Part shown: piece by piece, positions 8,284 to 17,617 of the stretch | How the letters are laid out: every line of letters begins with the position of its first letter | Position numbering within the stretch: position 1 is the first letter of the stretch | Assembly: GCF_002799245.1 (NCBI RefSeq) | Contig: NZ_NEQV01000002.1 | Location: forward strand, 310,001 to 374,000 | Source: Stenotrophomonas maltophilia | Lineage (GTDB): Bacteria; Pseudomonadota; Gammaproteobacteria; Xanthomonadales; Xanthomonadaceae | Length of the DNA stretch: 64,000 nt | Reading direction: 5' to 3' | The notes under the pieces: model-generated | Database searches by the model: none | The model's input: only the letters and a program-made list of their open reading frames with translations | What the model was told of the DNA's origin: nothing | Program-made: the position numbers and the translations under genes

Positions 8284-9667
8284 CGCGCGCGCTGCGGCTG
8301 CGGCGCCGGGTTCGCTGCGGCGCACGCTGCTGCTCTACCTCGGCGTGCTGCTGGCGGTGTTCGCGGTGGCCCTGTTGTTTGCCGCACGCGATTACGGCCA
8401 GCGTGCTGCCAATCGCTCCTACGATCACCTGCTGGTGTCCTCGGCGCTGTCCATTGCCGATTCGGTGGCCCTGGTCGATGGCCAGTGGCAGGTGGATCTG
8501 CCGTATGCCGCGCTGGATCTGCTGGCGATGGCACCGGAAGACCGCGTGTTCTATCGGGTGGCCGACAGCCGCGGCCGGCTGATCACCGGCTACGGTGACC
8601 TGCCGGCGCCGCCGCGCAGGCCCGGCACGCAGCCGCAGCTGTTCGATGCCAGCTACAGCGGCGAGACCGTGCGCTTCGTGGTGGTCGGCCGCAGCTTCGC
8701 CGCCGCCTCGGCGCAGGGCGAGGTGCAGGTGCAGGTTGGCCAGACCCGGCGTGCGCGCGAAGCGCTGGCGCAGGACATGGTCAACCGCGCGCTGCTGGCG
8801 ATCGGCGTGTTGTCCGGCCTGCTGCTGGCGCTGGTGGCCTTTGGCGTGCATCGCGCGTTTCGCCCGCTGGTGCGGGTGGAGCGCGAGCTGTCGCGCCGCG
8901 AACCGTCCGACCTGAAGCCGCTGGATGCCCGCGTGCCGCGCGAGATGGACCAGATGGTGGCGGCCTTGAATCGCTTCATGGAACGCCTGTCGAGCAGCAA
9001 CGAGACGCTGCGCGCGTTCATGGCAGAGGCGGCACACCAGATGCGCACGCCACTGGCGGCATTGCGCGCGCAGGCGCAGTTGGCGCTGGATGATGACGAT
9101 CCGGAGGACATGCGGCGCAGCCTGCAGGCGATCGAGCGCAATGCCACGCATATGAGCCGGCTGCTCAACCAGCTGCTCAGCGATGCCAGCGTGATCCATC
9201 GTTCCCATCTGCAGCGCTTTGCGGCGGTTGACCTGGCCGAGACCGTGCACCAGGCCCTGCATGAAGCGCTGCCGCAGGCCGGCCCGGCGCCACGCGTGCA
9301 GCTGGCGATGACCGCCGAGCCGGTGCAGGTGCATGGCGACGCACTATTGCTGCGCGAGGCGATCAAGAACCTGGTCGACAACGCACTGAAGTACGGCGGC
9401 GAGGGCCCGCTGCAGATCGCGCTGACCGTGGAGGGCGGGCAGGCCGTGCTGACCATTGCCGATCATGGTGCAGGTATCCCGCCTGGCGATGCCGAACGTG
9501 TATTCGAGCGCTTCGCGCGTGGCGAAGGCGCGCCGTCCGGCGGCGCCGGGCTTGGCCTGGCCATCGTCAAGCGCGTGGTCGACAGCCATGGCGGCCGCAT
9601 CGACCTCAGCAACCGTCCGCAGGGCGGGCTGGTCGCCACCATCCGCCTGCCCCGGAGCAGCTCATGA
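8276..9667 (+). CDS. tctE: Sensor histidine kinase, TctE type
   Basis: A 463-residue membrane kinase. A first membrane segment (about 17-36) is followed by a periplasmic 2CSK_N-like sensor (about 40-165), a second segment (about 172-192), a linker, and a HisKA domain with phospho-acceptor His254 in EAAHQMRTPLAAL. The ATPase domain follows, with N-box NLVDNALKYG, G1 DHGAGIP and G2 GGAGLGLAIVKR. ATG 8276 is preferred; another in-frame ATG lies 18 bp upstream. The end overlaps the next gene as ATGA. It should autophosphorylate in response to an external tricarboxylate, or to its binding protein, and pass phosphate to the regulator encoded just before it. Confidence 0.85.
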   Translation: MADARAAAAAPGSLRRTLLLYLGVLLAVFAVALLFAARDYGQRAANRSYDHLLVSSALSIADSVALVDGQWQVDLPYAALDLLAMAPEDRVFYRVADSRGRLITGYGDLPAPPRRPGTQPQLFDASYSGETVRFVVVGRSFAAASAQGEVQVQVGQTRRAREALAQDMVNRALLAIGVLSGLLLALVAFGVHRAFRPLVRVERELSRREPSDLKPLDARVPREMDQMVAALNRFMERLSSSNETLRAFMAEAAHQMRTPLAALRAQAQLALDDDDPEDMRRSLQAIERNATHMSRLLNQLLSDASVIHRSHLQRFAAVDLAETVHQALHEALPQAGPAPRVQLAMTAEPVQVHGDALLLREAIKNLVDNALKYGGEGPLQIALTVEGGQAVLTIADHGAGIPPGDAERVFERFARGEGAPSGGAGLGLAIVKRVVDSHGGRIDLSNRPQGGLVATIRLPRSSS

Positions 9668-10719
9668 TCCGCCTGTTCGCCATGGCCGTTGCGCTGCTGC
9701 TGGCCCTGCCGGTGCTGGCCGCGCCCGGTGATGTACGCCGCTTTCCTGCGCATGCAGCGGCCACCGCGCAGCTGCGCATCCACGGCACCACCGACATTGA
9801 AGTGTTCGCGGTGGTCATCGCCGATTACCAGCGGCTGCACCCGGGCACCGAAGTGGTGTACGAAGACATCATCACCCAGGACCTGTACGCACGGTACCTG
9901 CACGACCGTGCCGGGCCGGCATCGCCGGACCTGCTGATCTCCAGCGGCATGGACCTGCAGACCAGGCTGGTCAACGATGGCCACGCGCTGCCACACCGTT
10001 CGGCGCAGACCGCCGCGCTGCCGGGGTGGGCGCAGTGGCGCAACGAGGCATTCGGCATCAGCTACGAGCCGGTAGTGATGGTCTACAACACCCGTGCAAT
10101 GCCTGCGGCGAAGGTGCCACACACACGCCGCCAGCTGCTGGACCGGCTGCGTGCCGAGGGAGCACCGCTGCGCGGCAAGGTAGGCACCTATGACATCGAG
10201 CGCAGCAGTGTCGGCTACCTGCTGGCAACCCAGGATGCGCAGCGCGGCAGCATTGCCGGCGCGTTGCTGGGTGCGCTGGGCGACAACGATGTGGTGCGCG
10301 AAGAGCGCACCGGCGTGCTGCTGGACAAGGTGGCCAGTGGCCAACTGTCGCTGGTCTACAACGTGCTCGGCTCCTACGCGCAGGCACGGGTCGATGCTGG
10401 CGCTCCGCTGGCCATCGTCGAACCCGAGGACTACACGCTGGTGGTGCTGCGTACTGCGGTGATCCCGCGTACCGGCCCGCACCCGGAAGAAGCCCGGCGC
10501 TTCCTCGACTACCTGTTGTCGCCGCGTGGCCAGCAGGTGCTCTCGCGCGAGGCTCGGCTGATGCCGATCGTGACCGGCAACGCACGCGGCGCGGATGCGC
10601 CCGGCCGCAGCCGGCGCCCGATCCAGCTGGGCCCGGGCCTGCTGGTGTACCTGGATGCGCTCAAGCGCCGCCAGTTCCTCGACGCCTGGCGCAGCAGCGT
10701 CGAGCCGGCAGGGCGCTGA
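9664..10719 (+). CDS. Periplasmic solute-binding protein linked to TctDE
   Basis: A 351-residue ABC-type (iron/sulfate-like, type II fold) extracellular binding protein with a signal peptide (MIRLFAMAVALLLALPVLA). The mature part shows an IHGTTD loop, a YQRLHPGTEVVYEDI stretch and a C-terminal RRFLDYLLSPRGQQVL segment typical of the family. The start overlaps the kinase stop (ATGA), and no ABC permease or ATPase gene is nearby. This suggests it serves as a ligand co-sensor presented to the TctE-like kinase rather than as a transporter subunit. That is inference from gene order; a transport role with permease genes elsewhere cannot be excluded. Confidence 0.8.
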   Translation: MIRLFAMAVALLLALPVLAAPGDVRRFPAHAAATAQLRIHGTTDIEVFAVVIADYQRLHPGTEVVYEDIITQDLYARYLHDRAGPASPDLLISSGMDLQTRLVNDGHALPHRSAQTAALPGWAQWRNEAFGISYEPVVMVYNTRAMPAAKVPHTRRQLLDRLRAEGAPLRGKVGTYDIERSSVGYLLATQDAQRGSIAGALLGALGDNDVVREERTGVLLDKVASGQLSLVYNVLGSYAQARVDAGAPLAIVEPEDYTLVVLRTAVIPRTGPHPEEARRFLDYLLSPRGQQVLSREARLMPIVTGNARGADAPGRSRRPIQLGPGLLVYLDALKRRQFLDAWRSSVEPAGR

Positions 10720-10779
10720 TGTCCTGGCAGCGCCGGGCCGTGGCCGGCGGATGCGGTTTGCTGGCCGTACAATGTCGGC

Positions 10780-11430
10780 ATGAGCGAATACACCATCCTG
10801 ATCGCCGATGACCACCCGCTGCTGCGTTCGGCGGTGGTGCAGTCATTGCGGCAGAGCCTGCCGCTGGCACAGGTACGCGAGGTCGCCAGCGCCGAGGCAC
10901 TGGCCGAGGCACTCGACGCGCACCCGGATGTGGACCTGGTGCTGCTCGACCTGACCATGCCCGGTGCACACGGTTTTTCCGCACTGCTGCACGTGCGTGG
11001 CTCGCATGCGGACATTCCGGTGGTGATCCTCTCGTCCAACGACCACCCACGGGTGATCCGTCGTGCCCAGCAGTTCGGTGCCGCCGGTTTCATCCCCAAG
11101 TCGGCCCCTGCCGAGACCATTGGCGAAGCGGTGCAGGCGGTGCTTGATGGTGGCCTGTGGTTTCCGGCGATGGCCGCCGAGCGTTCCGAGGCGGACGCGC
11201 TGCTGGCCAGCCGCCTGGCCCAGCTGACCCCGCAGCAGTTCCGCGTGCTGCTGTGCCTGGCCGATGGCCTGCTCAACAAGCAGATCGCCTACACGCTGGG
11301 GTTGGCCGAGAACACGGTGAAGGTGCATGTCACCGCCATCCTGAAAAAACTCGAGTGCCATAGCCGAACGCAGGCAGCGGTGCTGGTGAAGGCGCTGGAG
11401 CCTGAGGGCGACGCCGGCGCCGGGCTGTAG
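10780..11430 (+). CDS. LuxR/NarL-family response regulator
   Basis: A 216-residue response regulator with a receiver (about 1-120; DD at 10-11, phospho-acceptor Asp57 in LVLLDLTMPG, Ser in ILSSND, Lys in IPKSAP) and a C-terminal LuxR helix-turn-helix (NKQIAYTLGLAENTVKVHVTAILKKL in two parts, about 170-205). It is convergent with a DctB-like hybrid kinase 406 bp away. Because no other regulator is present before the porin/dctA/maeB genes, the most likely pairing is kinase (receiver-containing) with this regulator for C4-dicarboxylate control, replacing the sigma54 activator DctD of other bacteria. Pairing is inferred from proximity. Confidence 0.88.
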   Translation: MSEYTILIADDHPLLRSAVVQSLRQSLPLAQVREVASAEALAEALDAHPDVDLVLLDLTMPGAHGFSALLHVRGSHADIPVVILSSNDHPRVIRRAQQFGAAGFIPKSAPAETIGEAVQAVLDGGLWFPAMAAERSEADALLASRLAQLTPQQFRVLLCLADGLLNKQIAYTLGLAENTVKVHVTAILKKLECHSRTQAAVLVKALEPEGDAGAGL

Positions 11431-11499
11431 TTTCCTGCCAACGGCGCAGCCCCTCGTGGGTGGGTTTGGGTTGGTCGCTGAAAGCAGAAGCCGCGAGTG

Positions 11500-11602
11500 G
11501 GCCGGTCGGGTTGGGTGCGCGGGGGACGCCGTGAATCCGTCCCTGGAGACTTGGCAGCCGCTTGCTCGTGTGCGCCGTCCTGCGCACACGGCAAGACCGG
11601 CC
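11500..11602 (+). repeat. Nested stem-loop repeat, copy C (3' of the LuxR regulator)
   Basis: The element begins 70 nt after the regulator stop, in sense. The core ACGCCGTGAATCC..GTCCCTGGAG matches copy D almost base for base. The outer stem is reduced to GGCCGGTC (11500-11507) with GACCGGCC (11595-11602). The inner stem is long: CGTGTGCGC (11567-11575) with GCGCACACG (11582-11590) around CGTCCT. TGACAG and an AAGAAGATCAAAAGCAAAGG stretch follow, as after copy D. Confidence 0.75.
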
Positions 11603-11683
11603 TCTGACAGATTGCGGTGGCCTGTCACCCACGGAGAAGAAAAAGAAGATCAAAAGCAAAGGCAGCCTGACAGGCCGCTTTCT

Positions 11684-11751
11684 GTAGAGCCGAGCCCACG
11701 CTCGGCTGCTCTGCGGTCGGTCCGCCAAGCCGAGCATGGGCTCGGCTCTAC
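11684..11751. repeat. SMAG REP dimer
   Basis: Two palindromes, GTAGAGCCGAGCCC..GCTCGGCT and its reverse ending GGCTCGGCTCTAC, face each other head to head, the classic dimeric GTAG-headed REP of S. maltophilia. It lies in the gap between two convergent regulator genes. Confidence 0.85.
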
Positions 11752-11836
11752 ACGAGCAAGCGCAGCCCATCTACCCGGCCCCACCGATGAACTGCTTTGC
11801 GCGACCACCCACGAGGGGCTGCGCCGTTGGCTGGAA

Positions 11837-14479
11837 TCACCCGCGATGGCGGATCAGCAGCTGGCTCATCAGTGCCCGCAGCGCCGGAGGCTTCACCGGC
11901 TTGGCCATCATTCCCCAGCCGCGCTCGGCGGCCATCTCGCGCAACCCCGCATCGCGTTCGGCGGTTACCAGCACCACCGGCGGCCGTGCCTGCCACAGCT
12001 CCGCCAGCGTCTCGTACAGCACCGGTCCGTGGTGGTCACCCATGCGCACGTCCAGCAGCACCAGCTCCGGCACGGTCGCGGTATTGGCCAGCTGCAGCGC
12101 GGCCTGCGGGCCGTCGGCCAGTACCACCTCGCAACCCCAGCGTTCCAGCAAGGCGCGGCTGGCCGCGCACACGTGCGGATCGTCGTCGATCACCCAGACG
12201 CGCCGACCACGCAGGGGATTGTCCGCAGCGGTCTCCTGGACCAGCACCGGCGCGGGCGCCGTGGCTGGAATCGCGCTGGCCTCGCCGAGCGGCACGCCCA
12301 CTGCGAACACGCTGCCCTGGCCCACGTGCGAGCGCAGCCGGATTGGATGGCCGAGCAGGCGGCCGATGCGATCGACGATGGCCAGGCCGAGGCCGGCACC
12401 GCGCTGCTGGCCGTCGTGCAGGCGGCGGAATTCCTCGAAGATCTCGCCCTGCAGCGCATCGGGAATGCCAGGGCCCTGGTCGTGCACTTCGATCCACAGC
12501 AGGCCATCGCGGCGCCGGCAACCGAGCAGCACGCGGCCGCGTTCGCTGTAGCGCAGCGCATTGGACAGGAAGTTCTGCAGGATACGGCGCAGCAACGCTT
12601 CATCGCTGACCACCACGGCGCCGGTGTCGACCCAGTCCACCATCAGCCCACGCGATTGCGCGGCGATGCCGAACTCGCGCGCCAGGGTCTGCAGCAGGGG
12701 CCCCAGTCGGAACGCCTGCACGCGGGTGGGCAGGCTGCCGGATTCCAGCCGGGCGATATCCAGCAGGCTGTTGAGAATCGCATCCTGCGCAGCCAGCGCG
12801 GCATCGATGTGGTCGCTGGTCTGCTGCTGCGCCGGGTCACTCAGCTTGCCGCGCAGCACCGAAACGAACATGCGCGCCGCATTGAGCGGCTGCAGCAGGT
12901 CGTGCACCGCCGAGGCCACGAAGCGGGTCTTGTAGCGGTTGGCCTGCTCGGCCTCGCGGCGTGCTTCGTCCAGGTCGTGGGTGCGCTCGGCAATGCGATG
13001 TTCCAGCGCATCGGCCAGCGAGCGCAGTTCACGCGCAGCGTTCTTGTAGCTGGTGATGTCGGCGTAGCTGGTGACGAAGCCACCATCGGGCAGGGGATTG
13101 CCACGGATCTCCAGCACCGTGCCGTCGTCCTTCTCGCTCTCGCGCATGTGCGGGCGGCCGCTGCGCAGATGGTTCAGGCGGCGCTCGATGGCCTCGTCCA
13201 CCGGGCCGGGACCGAGCAGGCCACGGCGTGCGTTGAAGCGGAACAGTTCCTCGATCGGCCGGCCCACCCGCACCAGATCCAGCGGGAAGCGGAACAGCTC
13301 CAGATAGCGCGAATTCCATGCGACCAGGCGCAGTTCCCGGTCGATCACCACCACACCCTGGGGCAGGTGTTCGAGGCTGCGGCTGAGTCCGCTGTCGGCA
13401 TCGGTGGCGGCCTGCAGCAGGCCATCCTGTGCGGTGCGCAGTTCCTGCGCGTGCTGCTTGAGCAGGGTTTCCAGCTCGCGGCGGCTGCGCAGGCGATGCT
13501 TGGCCAGGCGCCGGCGCTGCTGCACGAACAGCACCAGGAAGCCCAACGCCAGCCAGGCGGCACCGCCGGTGAGTGCTGCGGCGCGACCGGCACCGGTGGC
13601 GGCACTGGCGTCGTGCAGCAGGTGCAGGTTCCAGCCCTCGGCGGGAAGCGGCAGGCTTTGCCACAGCATCGGTTGCGGCAGTGCCGGATCCAGCAGGCGC
13701 ACCATGCGGCCGCCGTCGGCCAGCACGTCTTCGGTACGCGCGCGCAGCGGCTGCAAGGCGCGGTCGGCGTACTGGCGGGCGTCCAGCATCTCGCGGCGCT
13801 CATGGGCGCCCAGCGGGCGCAGCAGCCGGTAGCGCCAGCTGTCACGGTTGGCCAGGAACACCACGTCGTGGTCGTCGCTGGCCAGCACCACGTCCGGGCT
13901 GCTCAGCCATTCCTGTTCCAGCGCGGACAGCTCGACCTTGATCACCACCACGCCCAGCCGCTTGCCGTCTTCTTCGATGGCCTGCGAGAGGTAGTAGCCG
14001 GGCACGCCGGTGGTCATGCCGATGCCGTAGAAGCGGCCACGGCCCTGCGCCAGCGCCTGGCGGTAGTAGGGACGGTAGCTGTAGTTCTCGCCGACGTTGG
14101 TGGTGGGCTGGTCCCAGTTGCTGGCTGCCACCGCCACGCCATCATGGCCGACCAGGGTCAGGGTCGAGGCACGGGTGACTTCATTGGCGCGTTGCAGCTT
14201 GAGGTTCAGGCGCTGCCGTTCGGTGGGCGAGGGTGGCACGCGCAGCGCGTGCAGCAGATCCGGATCCAGCGCCAGTACCTGCGGCAAGGTGCCGAAGCGG
14301 TCGATGCGCTGTTGCAGGCCCTGGCCGTACAGCTGCAGCTGGCGTTGCACCTGGCTGCTTTCCTCGCCGAGCGCGCGCCGCCAGGCGTAGTGGCCGGCGG
14401 CGACCGCGCACAGCACGGTGCCACCGACCATCACCAGGATCGTCAGCAACAGCATCCGGTGGCGGCTGAGCCAGTACAT
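11837..14479 (-). CDS. DctB-like hybrid sensor histidine kinase with C-terminal receiver
   Basis: An 880-residue hybrid kinase. Membrane segment about 9-31; periplasmic Cache-type sensor about 35-290 containing the DctB-like YSYRPYYRQAL...GMTTGVPGYYLSQ signature (about 133-166) that in DctB contacts C4-dicarboxylates; second membrane segment about 300-320; PAS domain about 365-480; HisKA with His526 (ASAVHDLLQPLNAARMF); ATPase domain (NFLSNALRYS, DQGPGIP, GAGLGLAI); and a C-terminal receiver with LLLDVRMGD. The receiver makes it a hybrid that may relay within itself or be tuned by it. The neighbouring porin, dctA and maeB, and the convergent LuxR regulator, fit succinate/fumarate/malate sensing. 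Ligand identity is inferred from the sensor motif and context. Confidence 0.88.
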   Translation of the reverse strand: MYWLSRHRMLLLTILVMVGGTVLCAVAAGHYAWRRALGEESSQVQRQLQLYGQGLQQRIDRFGTLPQVLALDPDLLHALRVPPSPTERQRLNLKLQRANEVTRASTLTLVGHDGVAVAASNWDQPTTNVGENYSYRPYYRQALAQGRGRFYGIGMTTGVPGYYLSQAIEEDGKRLGVVVIKVELSALEQEWLSSPDVVLASDDHDVVFLANRDSWRYRLLRPLGAHERREMLDARQYADRALQPLRARTEDVLADGGRMVRLLDPALPQPMLWQSLPLPAEGWNLHLLHDASAATGAGRAAALTGGAAWLALGFLVLFVQQRRRLAKHRLRSRRELETLLKQHAQELRTAQDGLLQAATDADSGLSRSLEHLPQGVVVIDRELRLVAWNSRYLELFRFPLDLVRVGRPIEELFRFNARRGLLGPGPVDEAIERRLNHLRSGRPHMRESEKDDGTVLEIRGNPLPDGGFVTSYADITSYKNAARELRSLADALEHRIAERTHDLDEARREAEQANRYKTRFVASAVHDLLQPLNAARMFVSVLRGKLSDPAQQQTSDHIDAALAAQDAILNSLLDIARLESGSLPTRVQAFRLGPLLQTLAREFGIAAQSRGLMVDWVDTGAVVVSDEALLRRILQNFLSNALRYSERGRVLLGCRRRDGLLWIEVHDQGPGIPDALQGEIFEEFRRLHDGQQRGAGLGLAIVDRIGRLLGHPIRLRSHVGQGSVFAVGVPLGEASAIPATAPAPVLVQETAADNPLRGRRVWVIDDDPHVCAASRALLERWGCEVVLADGPQAALQLANTATVPELVLLDVRMGDHHGPVLYETLAELWQARPPVVLVTAERDAGLREMAAERGWGMMAKPVKPPALRALMSQLLIRHRG

Positions 14480-14545
14480 GGCGGCAGTCTACGCAGGGCC
14501 GGCGGGCGTGGCGTGCACGCCCGCCGGGATCTGACGTGGAAGGGG

Positions 14546-15711
14546 TCAGAAGTGCATCTGCGCGCGCAGTTCGAAGATCTCCGGCGTGCTGTGCACGCCA
14601 CGACGGCTGGCGTCGACCTTCACGTAGTTGGCCTGGAACTTGAAGTGGCTGGTCAGGTACCAGTTCGCACCCAGGGTGAGGTCGTGCTGGCGGCCACCGA
14701 GGATGCTGCCGTCGTCCAGGTCCAGGCGGCTGTAGCGGGCCACCAGTTCGACCGCGCCGTAGTTGTGCGCCGGCTTGATGTTGGCCACCGCGCCAGCGTT
14801 GTACGGGCGCGATTCGCCGGTCAGTACCCAGCTGGCCATCGCGTACTGGCCGCTGCCGGTGTAGTCGGGCAGGCCCTTGCGGGTGACGGTGGCCTGCAGG
14901 GCTTCGGCCTGCAGCGAGAACGGGCCGCGGATCCAGATGCCTTCCAGGCCGGTGCGGCGGATCTGGTCAGCGGTGACCAGCGCGCCGGAATCGACGTAGC
15001 GGATATCGGTCAGGCCGGCTTCCGGGCGCGCGCGCAGGCGGGCGCTGGCCTCGTGGTGCACATCGCGGCCATCGCTGTAGCCGCGCGGATTCTCCTGCGA
15101 GTAGGCCACGCCCAGGTGGATCACATCACCGGTGCCTTCACCGGCGTCCACACCGCGCGCACCGCCTGGGTCGTGCCGGGATTGTCGCCCTGCAGGTCCT
15201 TGCCGCCATAGGCGCCGGCCTGCAGCAGGTACTGCGGACGCTCCAGCACCCATTCCACGCCGGTACGGCGTCCTGCATAGAAGGCCTGCACGGGCAGCGC
15301 GGTTTCCAGGAAGCTGCCGGCGCGCGAAGAGGTATTCGCGTCGAGGCCGACCGGAGTCTTCATGTAGCCGAAGCGGAAGCGGCCGACGTCACGGCCGAAG
15401 AACGCCTTGCTCTCGAAGCGCACGAACACGTCCAGCCAGGTATCGGCCTGGAAGTCGTAGTAGACCATCGCATCGTAGACGCCCTTCTTTTTCAGCGTCG
15501 CGCCGAATTCCTTGCGGCGCACGGCGTCATCGTCCTCAAGGCCACTGGCCGAGGAAAAGTCGTTGTAGTCGTAGGCGATGTTGGCGGTGGCCGCCAGCTC
15601 GGTGCCATCGCCGAAGGTGTACTTGGTCGGCCAGTTGTCGAAATCGGCGGCCGAGGCAAAGGCGGGAAGGGTGGCCAGCGACAGGGCCAGCAAGGTGGGA
15701 TTCGGGCGCAT
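14546..15711 (-). pseudogene. OprP/OprO-type porin interrupted by a frameshift
   Basis: Two overlapping frames together encode one porin of about 388 residues. The 5' part (ATG 15711; signal peptide MRPNPTLLALSLATLPAFASA) runs to VWTPVKAPVM and stops near 15121. The 3' part continues as EGTGDVIHLGVAYS and ends in a barrel C-terminus AQMHF at 14546. Aligned with the intact relative at 6240-7412 (WAPSPSDGDVLHLG), the break near 15130-15140 is explained by loss of one G in GGTGGAAGG, or by loss of one 10-bp GCCGGTGAAG copy. Either a real inactivating mutation or a sequencing error is possible. It lies between the C4-dicarboxylate kinase and dctA, so the intact gene probably supplied the outer-membrane route for these acids. 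Confidence 0.85.
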
Positions 15712-16043
15712 GTTGGGTGCGGCTCTCTCAGATTGCGTGTGGACAGGACAACAACGGCCGCAAGGACCGGAACTTTCGCAAAGACACGCCCAGCCGTTCA
15801 GCCCGGGCCACCAGCCTCCCCAGGATCGGGCGGTGCGGCGCCAGTGTAGGCACCTGTGCCACCTGAACCGGGGGGCTAGTACCAATAGGTTATCTGCGCC
15901 GGCGTGCCTGGCGCGTACAAAGGCGTCCATTGGTCGCACCCCCTGTGCGTGCTGCACAGGGCCTGCGATCAGTTTCCACGGTAACGGTTCCCGTGCAGTC
16001 CCGGGGCCGTACGTGCCTGAAAACGCCCCTTCCGGAGTCCGCC
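15712..16043 (+). promoter_or_regulatory. Porin / dctA divergent control region
   Basis: These 332 bp separate the minus-strand porin and plus-strand dctA. No ORF or clear GG-N10-GC sigma54 promoter is evident. GGAG at 16033-16036 is the dctA ribosome-binding site. Operators for the LuxR-type regulator would be expected here, but I cannot assign one. Confidence 0.4.
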
Positions 16044-17387
16044 ATGCACATCCCGACCGCAGCACCGGTGCCTGCAAAGCCGTTGCCGATCTATCGCCAG
16101 CTGTACTTCCAGGTGATCGTGGCGATCGTCCTGGGCGCCATCCTCGGCCACTACGAACCGTTGGTCGGCGAGAAGATGAAGCCGCTCGGCGATGCCTTCA
16201 TCAACCTGGTGAAGATGATCATCGCGCCGGTGATCTTCCTGACCATCGTCACCGGCATCGCCAGCATGACCCACCTGCGCACGGTGGGCCGGGTGTTTGC
16301 CAAGGCGATGGCGTACTTCCTGTTCTTCTCCACGCTGGCGCTGATCGTCGGCATGATCGTGGCGCACGTGGTGCAGCCCGGCGCCGGCATGAACATCAAC
16401 CCGGCCGAGCTGGACCAGACCGCGGTGCACAGCTACGTGGAGAAGTCGCACGACCTGACCCTGGTCGGCTTCCTGATGGACATCATTCCGAAGACGCTGC
16501 TCAGCGCGTTCGTCGATGGCAACATCCTGCAGGTGTTGTTCGTGGCCGTGCTGTTCGGCATCGCACTGGCGATGGTGGGCGAGAAGGGCAAGCCGGTGCT
16601 GAACTTCCTGGAGGCGCTGGTCGCCCCGGTGTTCAAGCTGGTGCACATCCTGATGAAGGCTGCCCCGATCGGTGCCTTCGGCGCGATCGCCTTCACCATC
16701 GGCAAGTACGGCGTCGGTTCGCTGATCAACCTGGCGTGGCTGGTGGGCTCGTTCTACCTCACCGCCTTCCTGTTCGTGGCGGTGATCCTCGGTCTGGTCT
16801 GCCGCCTGTGCGGCTTCTCGGTATTCAAGCTGGCGCGCTACCTGAAGGCCGAACTGCTGCTGGTGCTCGGCACCTCCTCGTCGGAGTCGGCGCTGCCGTC
16901 GCTGATGGAGAAGATGGAACGCGCCGGCTGCAGCAAGTCGGTGGTGGGCCTGGTGGTCCCGACCGGCTATTCGTTCAACCTGGACGGCACCAACATCTAC
17001 ATGACCCTGGCGGCGCTGTTCATCGCCCAGGCCACCAACACCGAACTGACCCTGGGCCACCAGATCGCCCTGCTGCTGGTCGCCATGCTCAGCTCCAAGG
17101 GCGCGGCCGGTGTCACCGGTGCCGGCTTCATCACCCTGGCCGCGACCCTGGCGGTGGTGCCGGAAGTGCCGGTGGCCGGCATGGCGCTGATCCTGGGCGT
17201 GGACCGCTTCATGAGCGAATGCCGCTCGCTGACCAACTTCATCGGCAATGCCGTGGCCACCGTGGTGGTCTCGCGCTGGGAAGGCGCGCTGGACCGCAAC
17301 CGCCTGAAGCTGGCGCTGGATGGCCGCGAAAGCGAACTGCCGCCGCCGGTCGATGCGCTGCCCGAGGCGCTGCCGGCCAAGGGCTGA
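16044..17387 (+). CDS. dctA: C4-dicarboxylate:cation symporter DctA
   Basis: A 447-residue inner-membrane DAACS-family transporter for succinate, fumarate, malate and often aspartate or orotate. Diagnostic stretches are the serine-rich [10 protein letters not shown] (re-entrant loop 1, about 278-287), [16 protein letters not shown] (about 310-325), the re-entrant loop 2 region with [13 protein letters not shown] (about 350-362) and NFIGNAVAT near the C-terminus. Length is that of E. coli DctA plus a slightly longer tail. ATG 16044 has GGAG upstream and begins the conserved N-terminus. It follows the kinase/porin pair and precedes malic enzyme, giving uptake and entry into pyruvate in one locus. 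A GC-rich hairpin follows the stop. Confidence 0.96.
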   Translation: MHIPTAAPVPAKPLPIYRQLYFQVIVAIVLGAILGHYEPLVGEKMKPLGDAFINLVKMIIAPVIFLTIVTGIASMTHLRTVGRVFAKAMAYFLFFSTLALIVGMIVAHVVQPGAGMNINPAELDQTAVHSYVEKSHDLTLVGFLMDIIPKTLLSAFVDGNILQVLFVAVLFGIALAMVGEKGKPVLNFLEALVAPVFKLVHILMKAAPIGAFGAIAFTIGKYGVGSLINLAWLVGSFYLTAFLFVAVILGLVCRLCGFSVFKLARYLKAELLLVLGTSSSESALPSLMEKMERAGCSKSVVGLVVPTGYSFNLDGTNIYMTLAALFIAQATNTELTLGHQIALLLVAMLSSKGAAGVTGAGFITLAATLAVVPEVPVAGMALILGVDRFMSECRSLTNFIGNAVATVVVSRWEGALDRNRLKLALDGRESELPPPVDALPEALPAKG

Positions 17388-17402
17388 TCCAGGTGTGTGG
17401 TA

Positions 17403-17439
17403 CCGCGGGGCCGGTCACGACAGTGGTACGGCCCCGCGG
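17403..17439 (+). terminator. Hairpin after dctA
   Basis: CCGCGGGGCC (17403-17412) pairs with GGCCCCGCGG (17430-17439), followed by CGTTTC. It lies 16 nt after the dctA stop and is a plausible terminator separating dctA from maeB. Confidence 0.6.
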
Positions 17440-17617
17440 CGTTTCAGGGCGTCCCATGGCTGTCATGGGCAGCGCCGAAGCTGGTGTCGCGGTACCTTCG
17501 CATACGGCATGGAATTGTGCGGTCGCAGCATGCCTGCGACAGGATAGCGACAGGTCCAGACGCTCCAACGGGGGTATCATCCCCTGTCCCTTCTGCCCAT
17601 TCATGTAACCCACATCG

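Noticed and set aside
15712..16043. Possible sigma54 promoter for dctA
   Set aside because: No convincing TGGCAC-N5-TTGC site was seen, and no DctD-type activator is present in the window.
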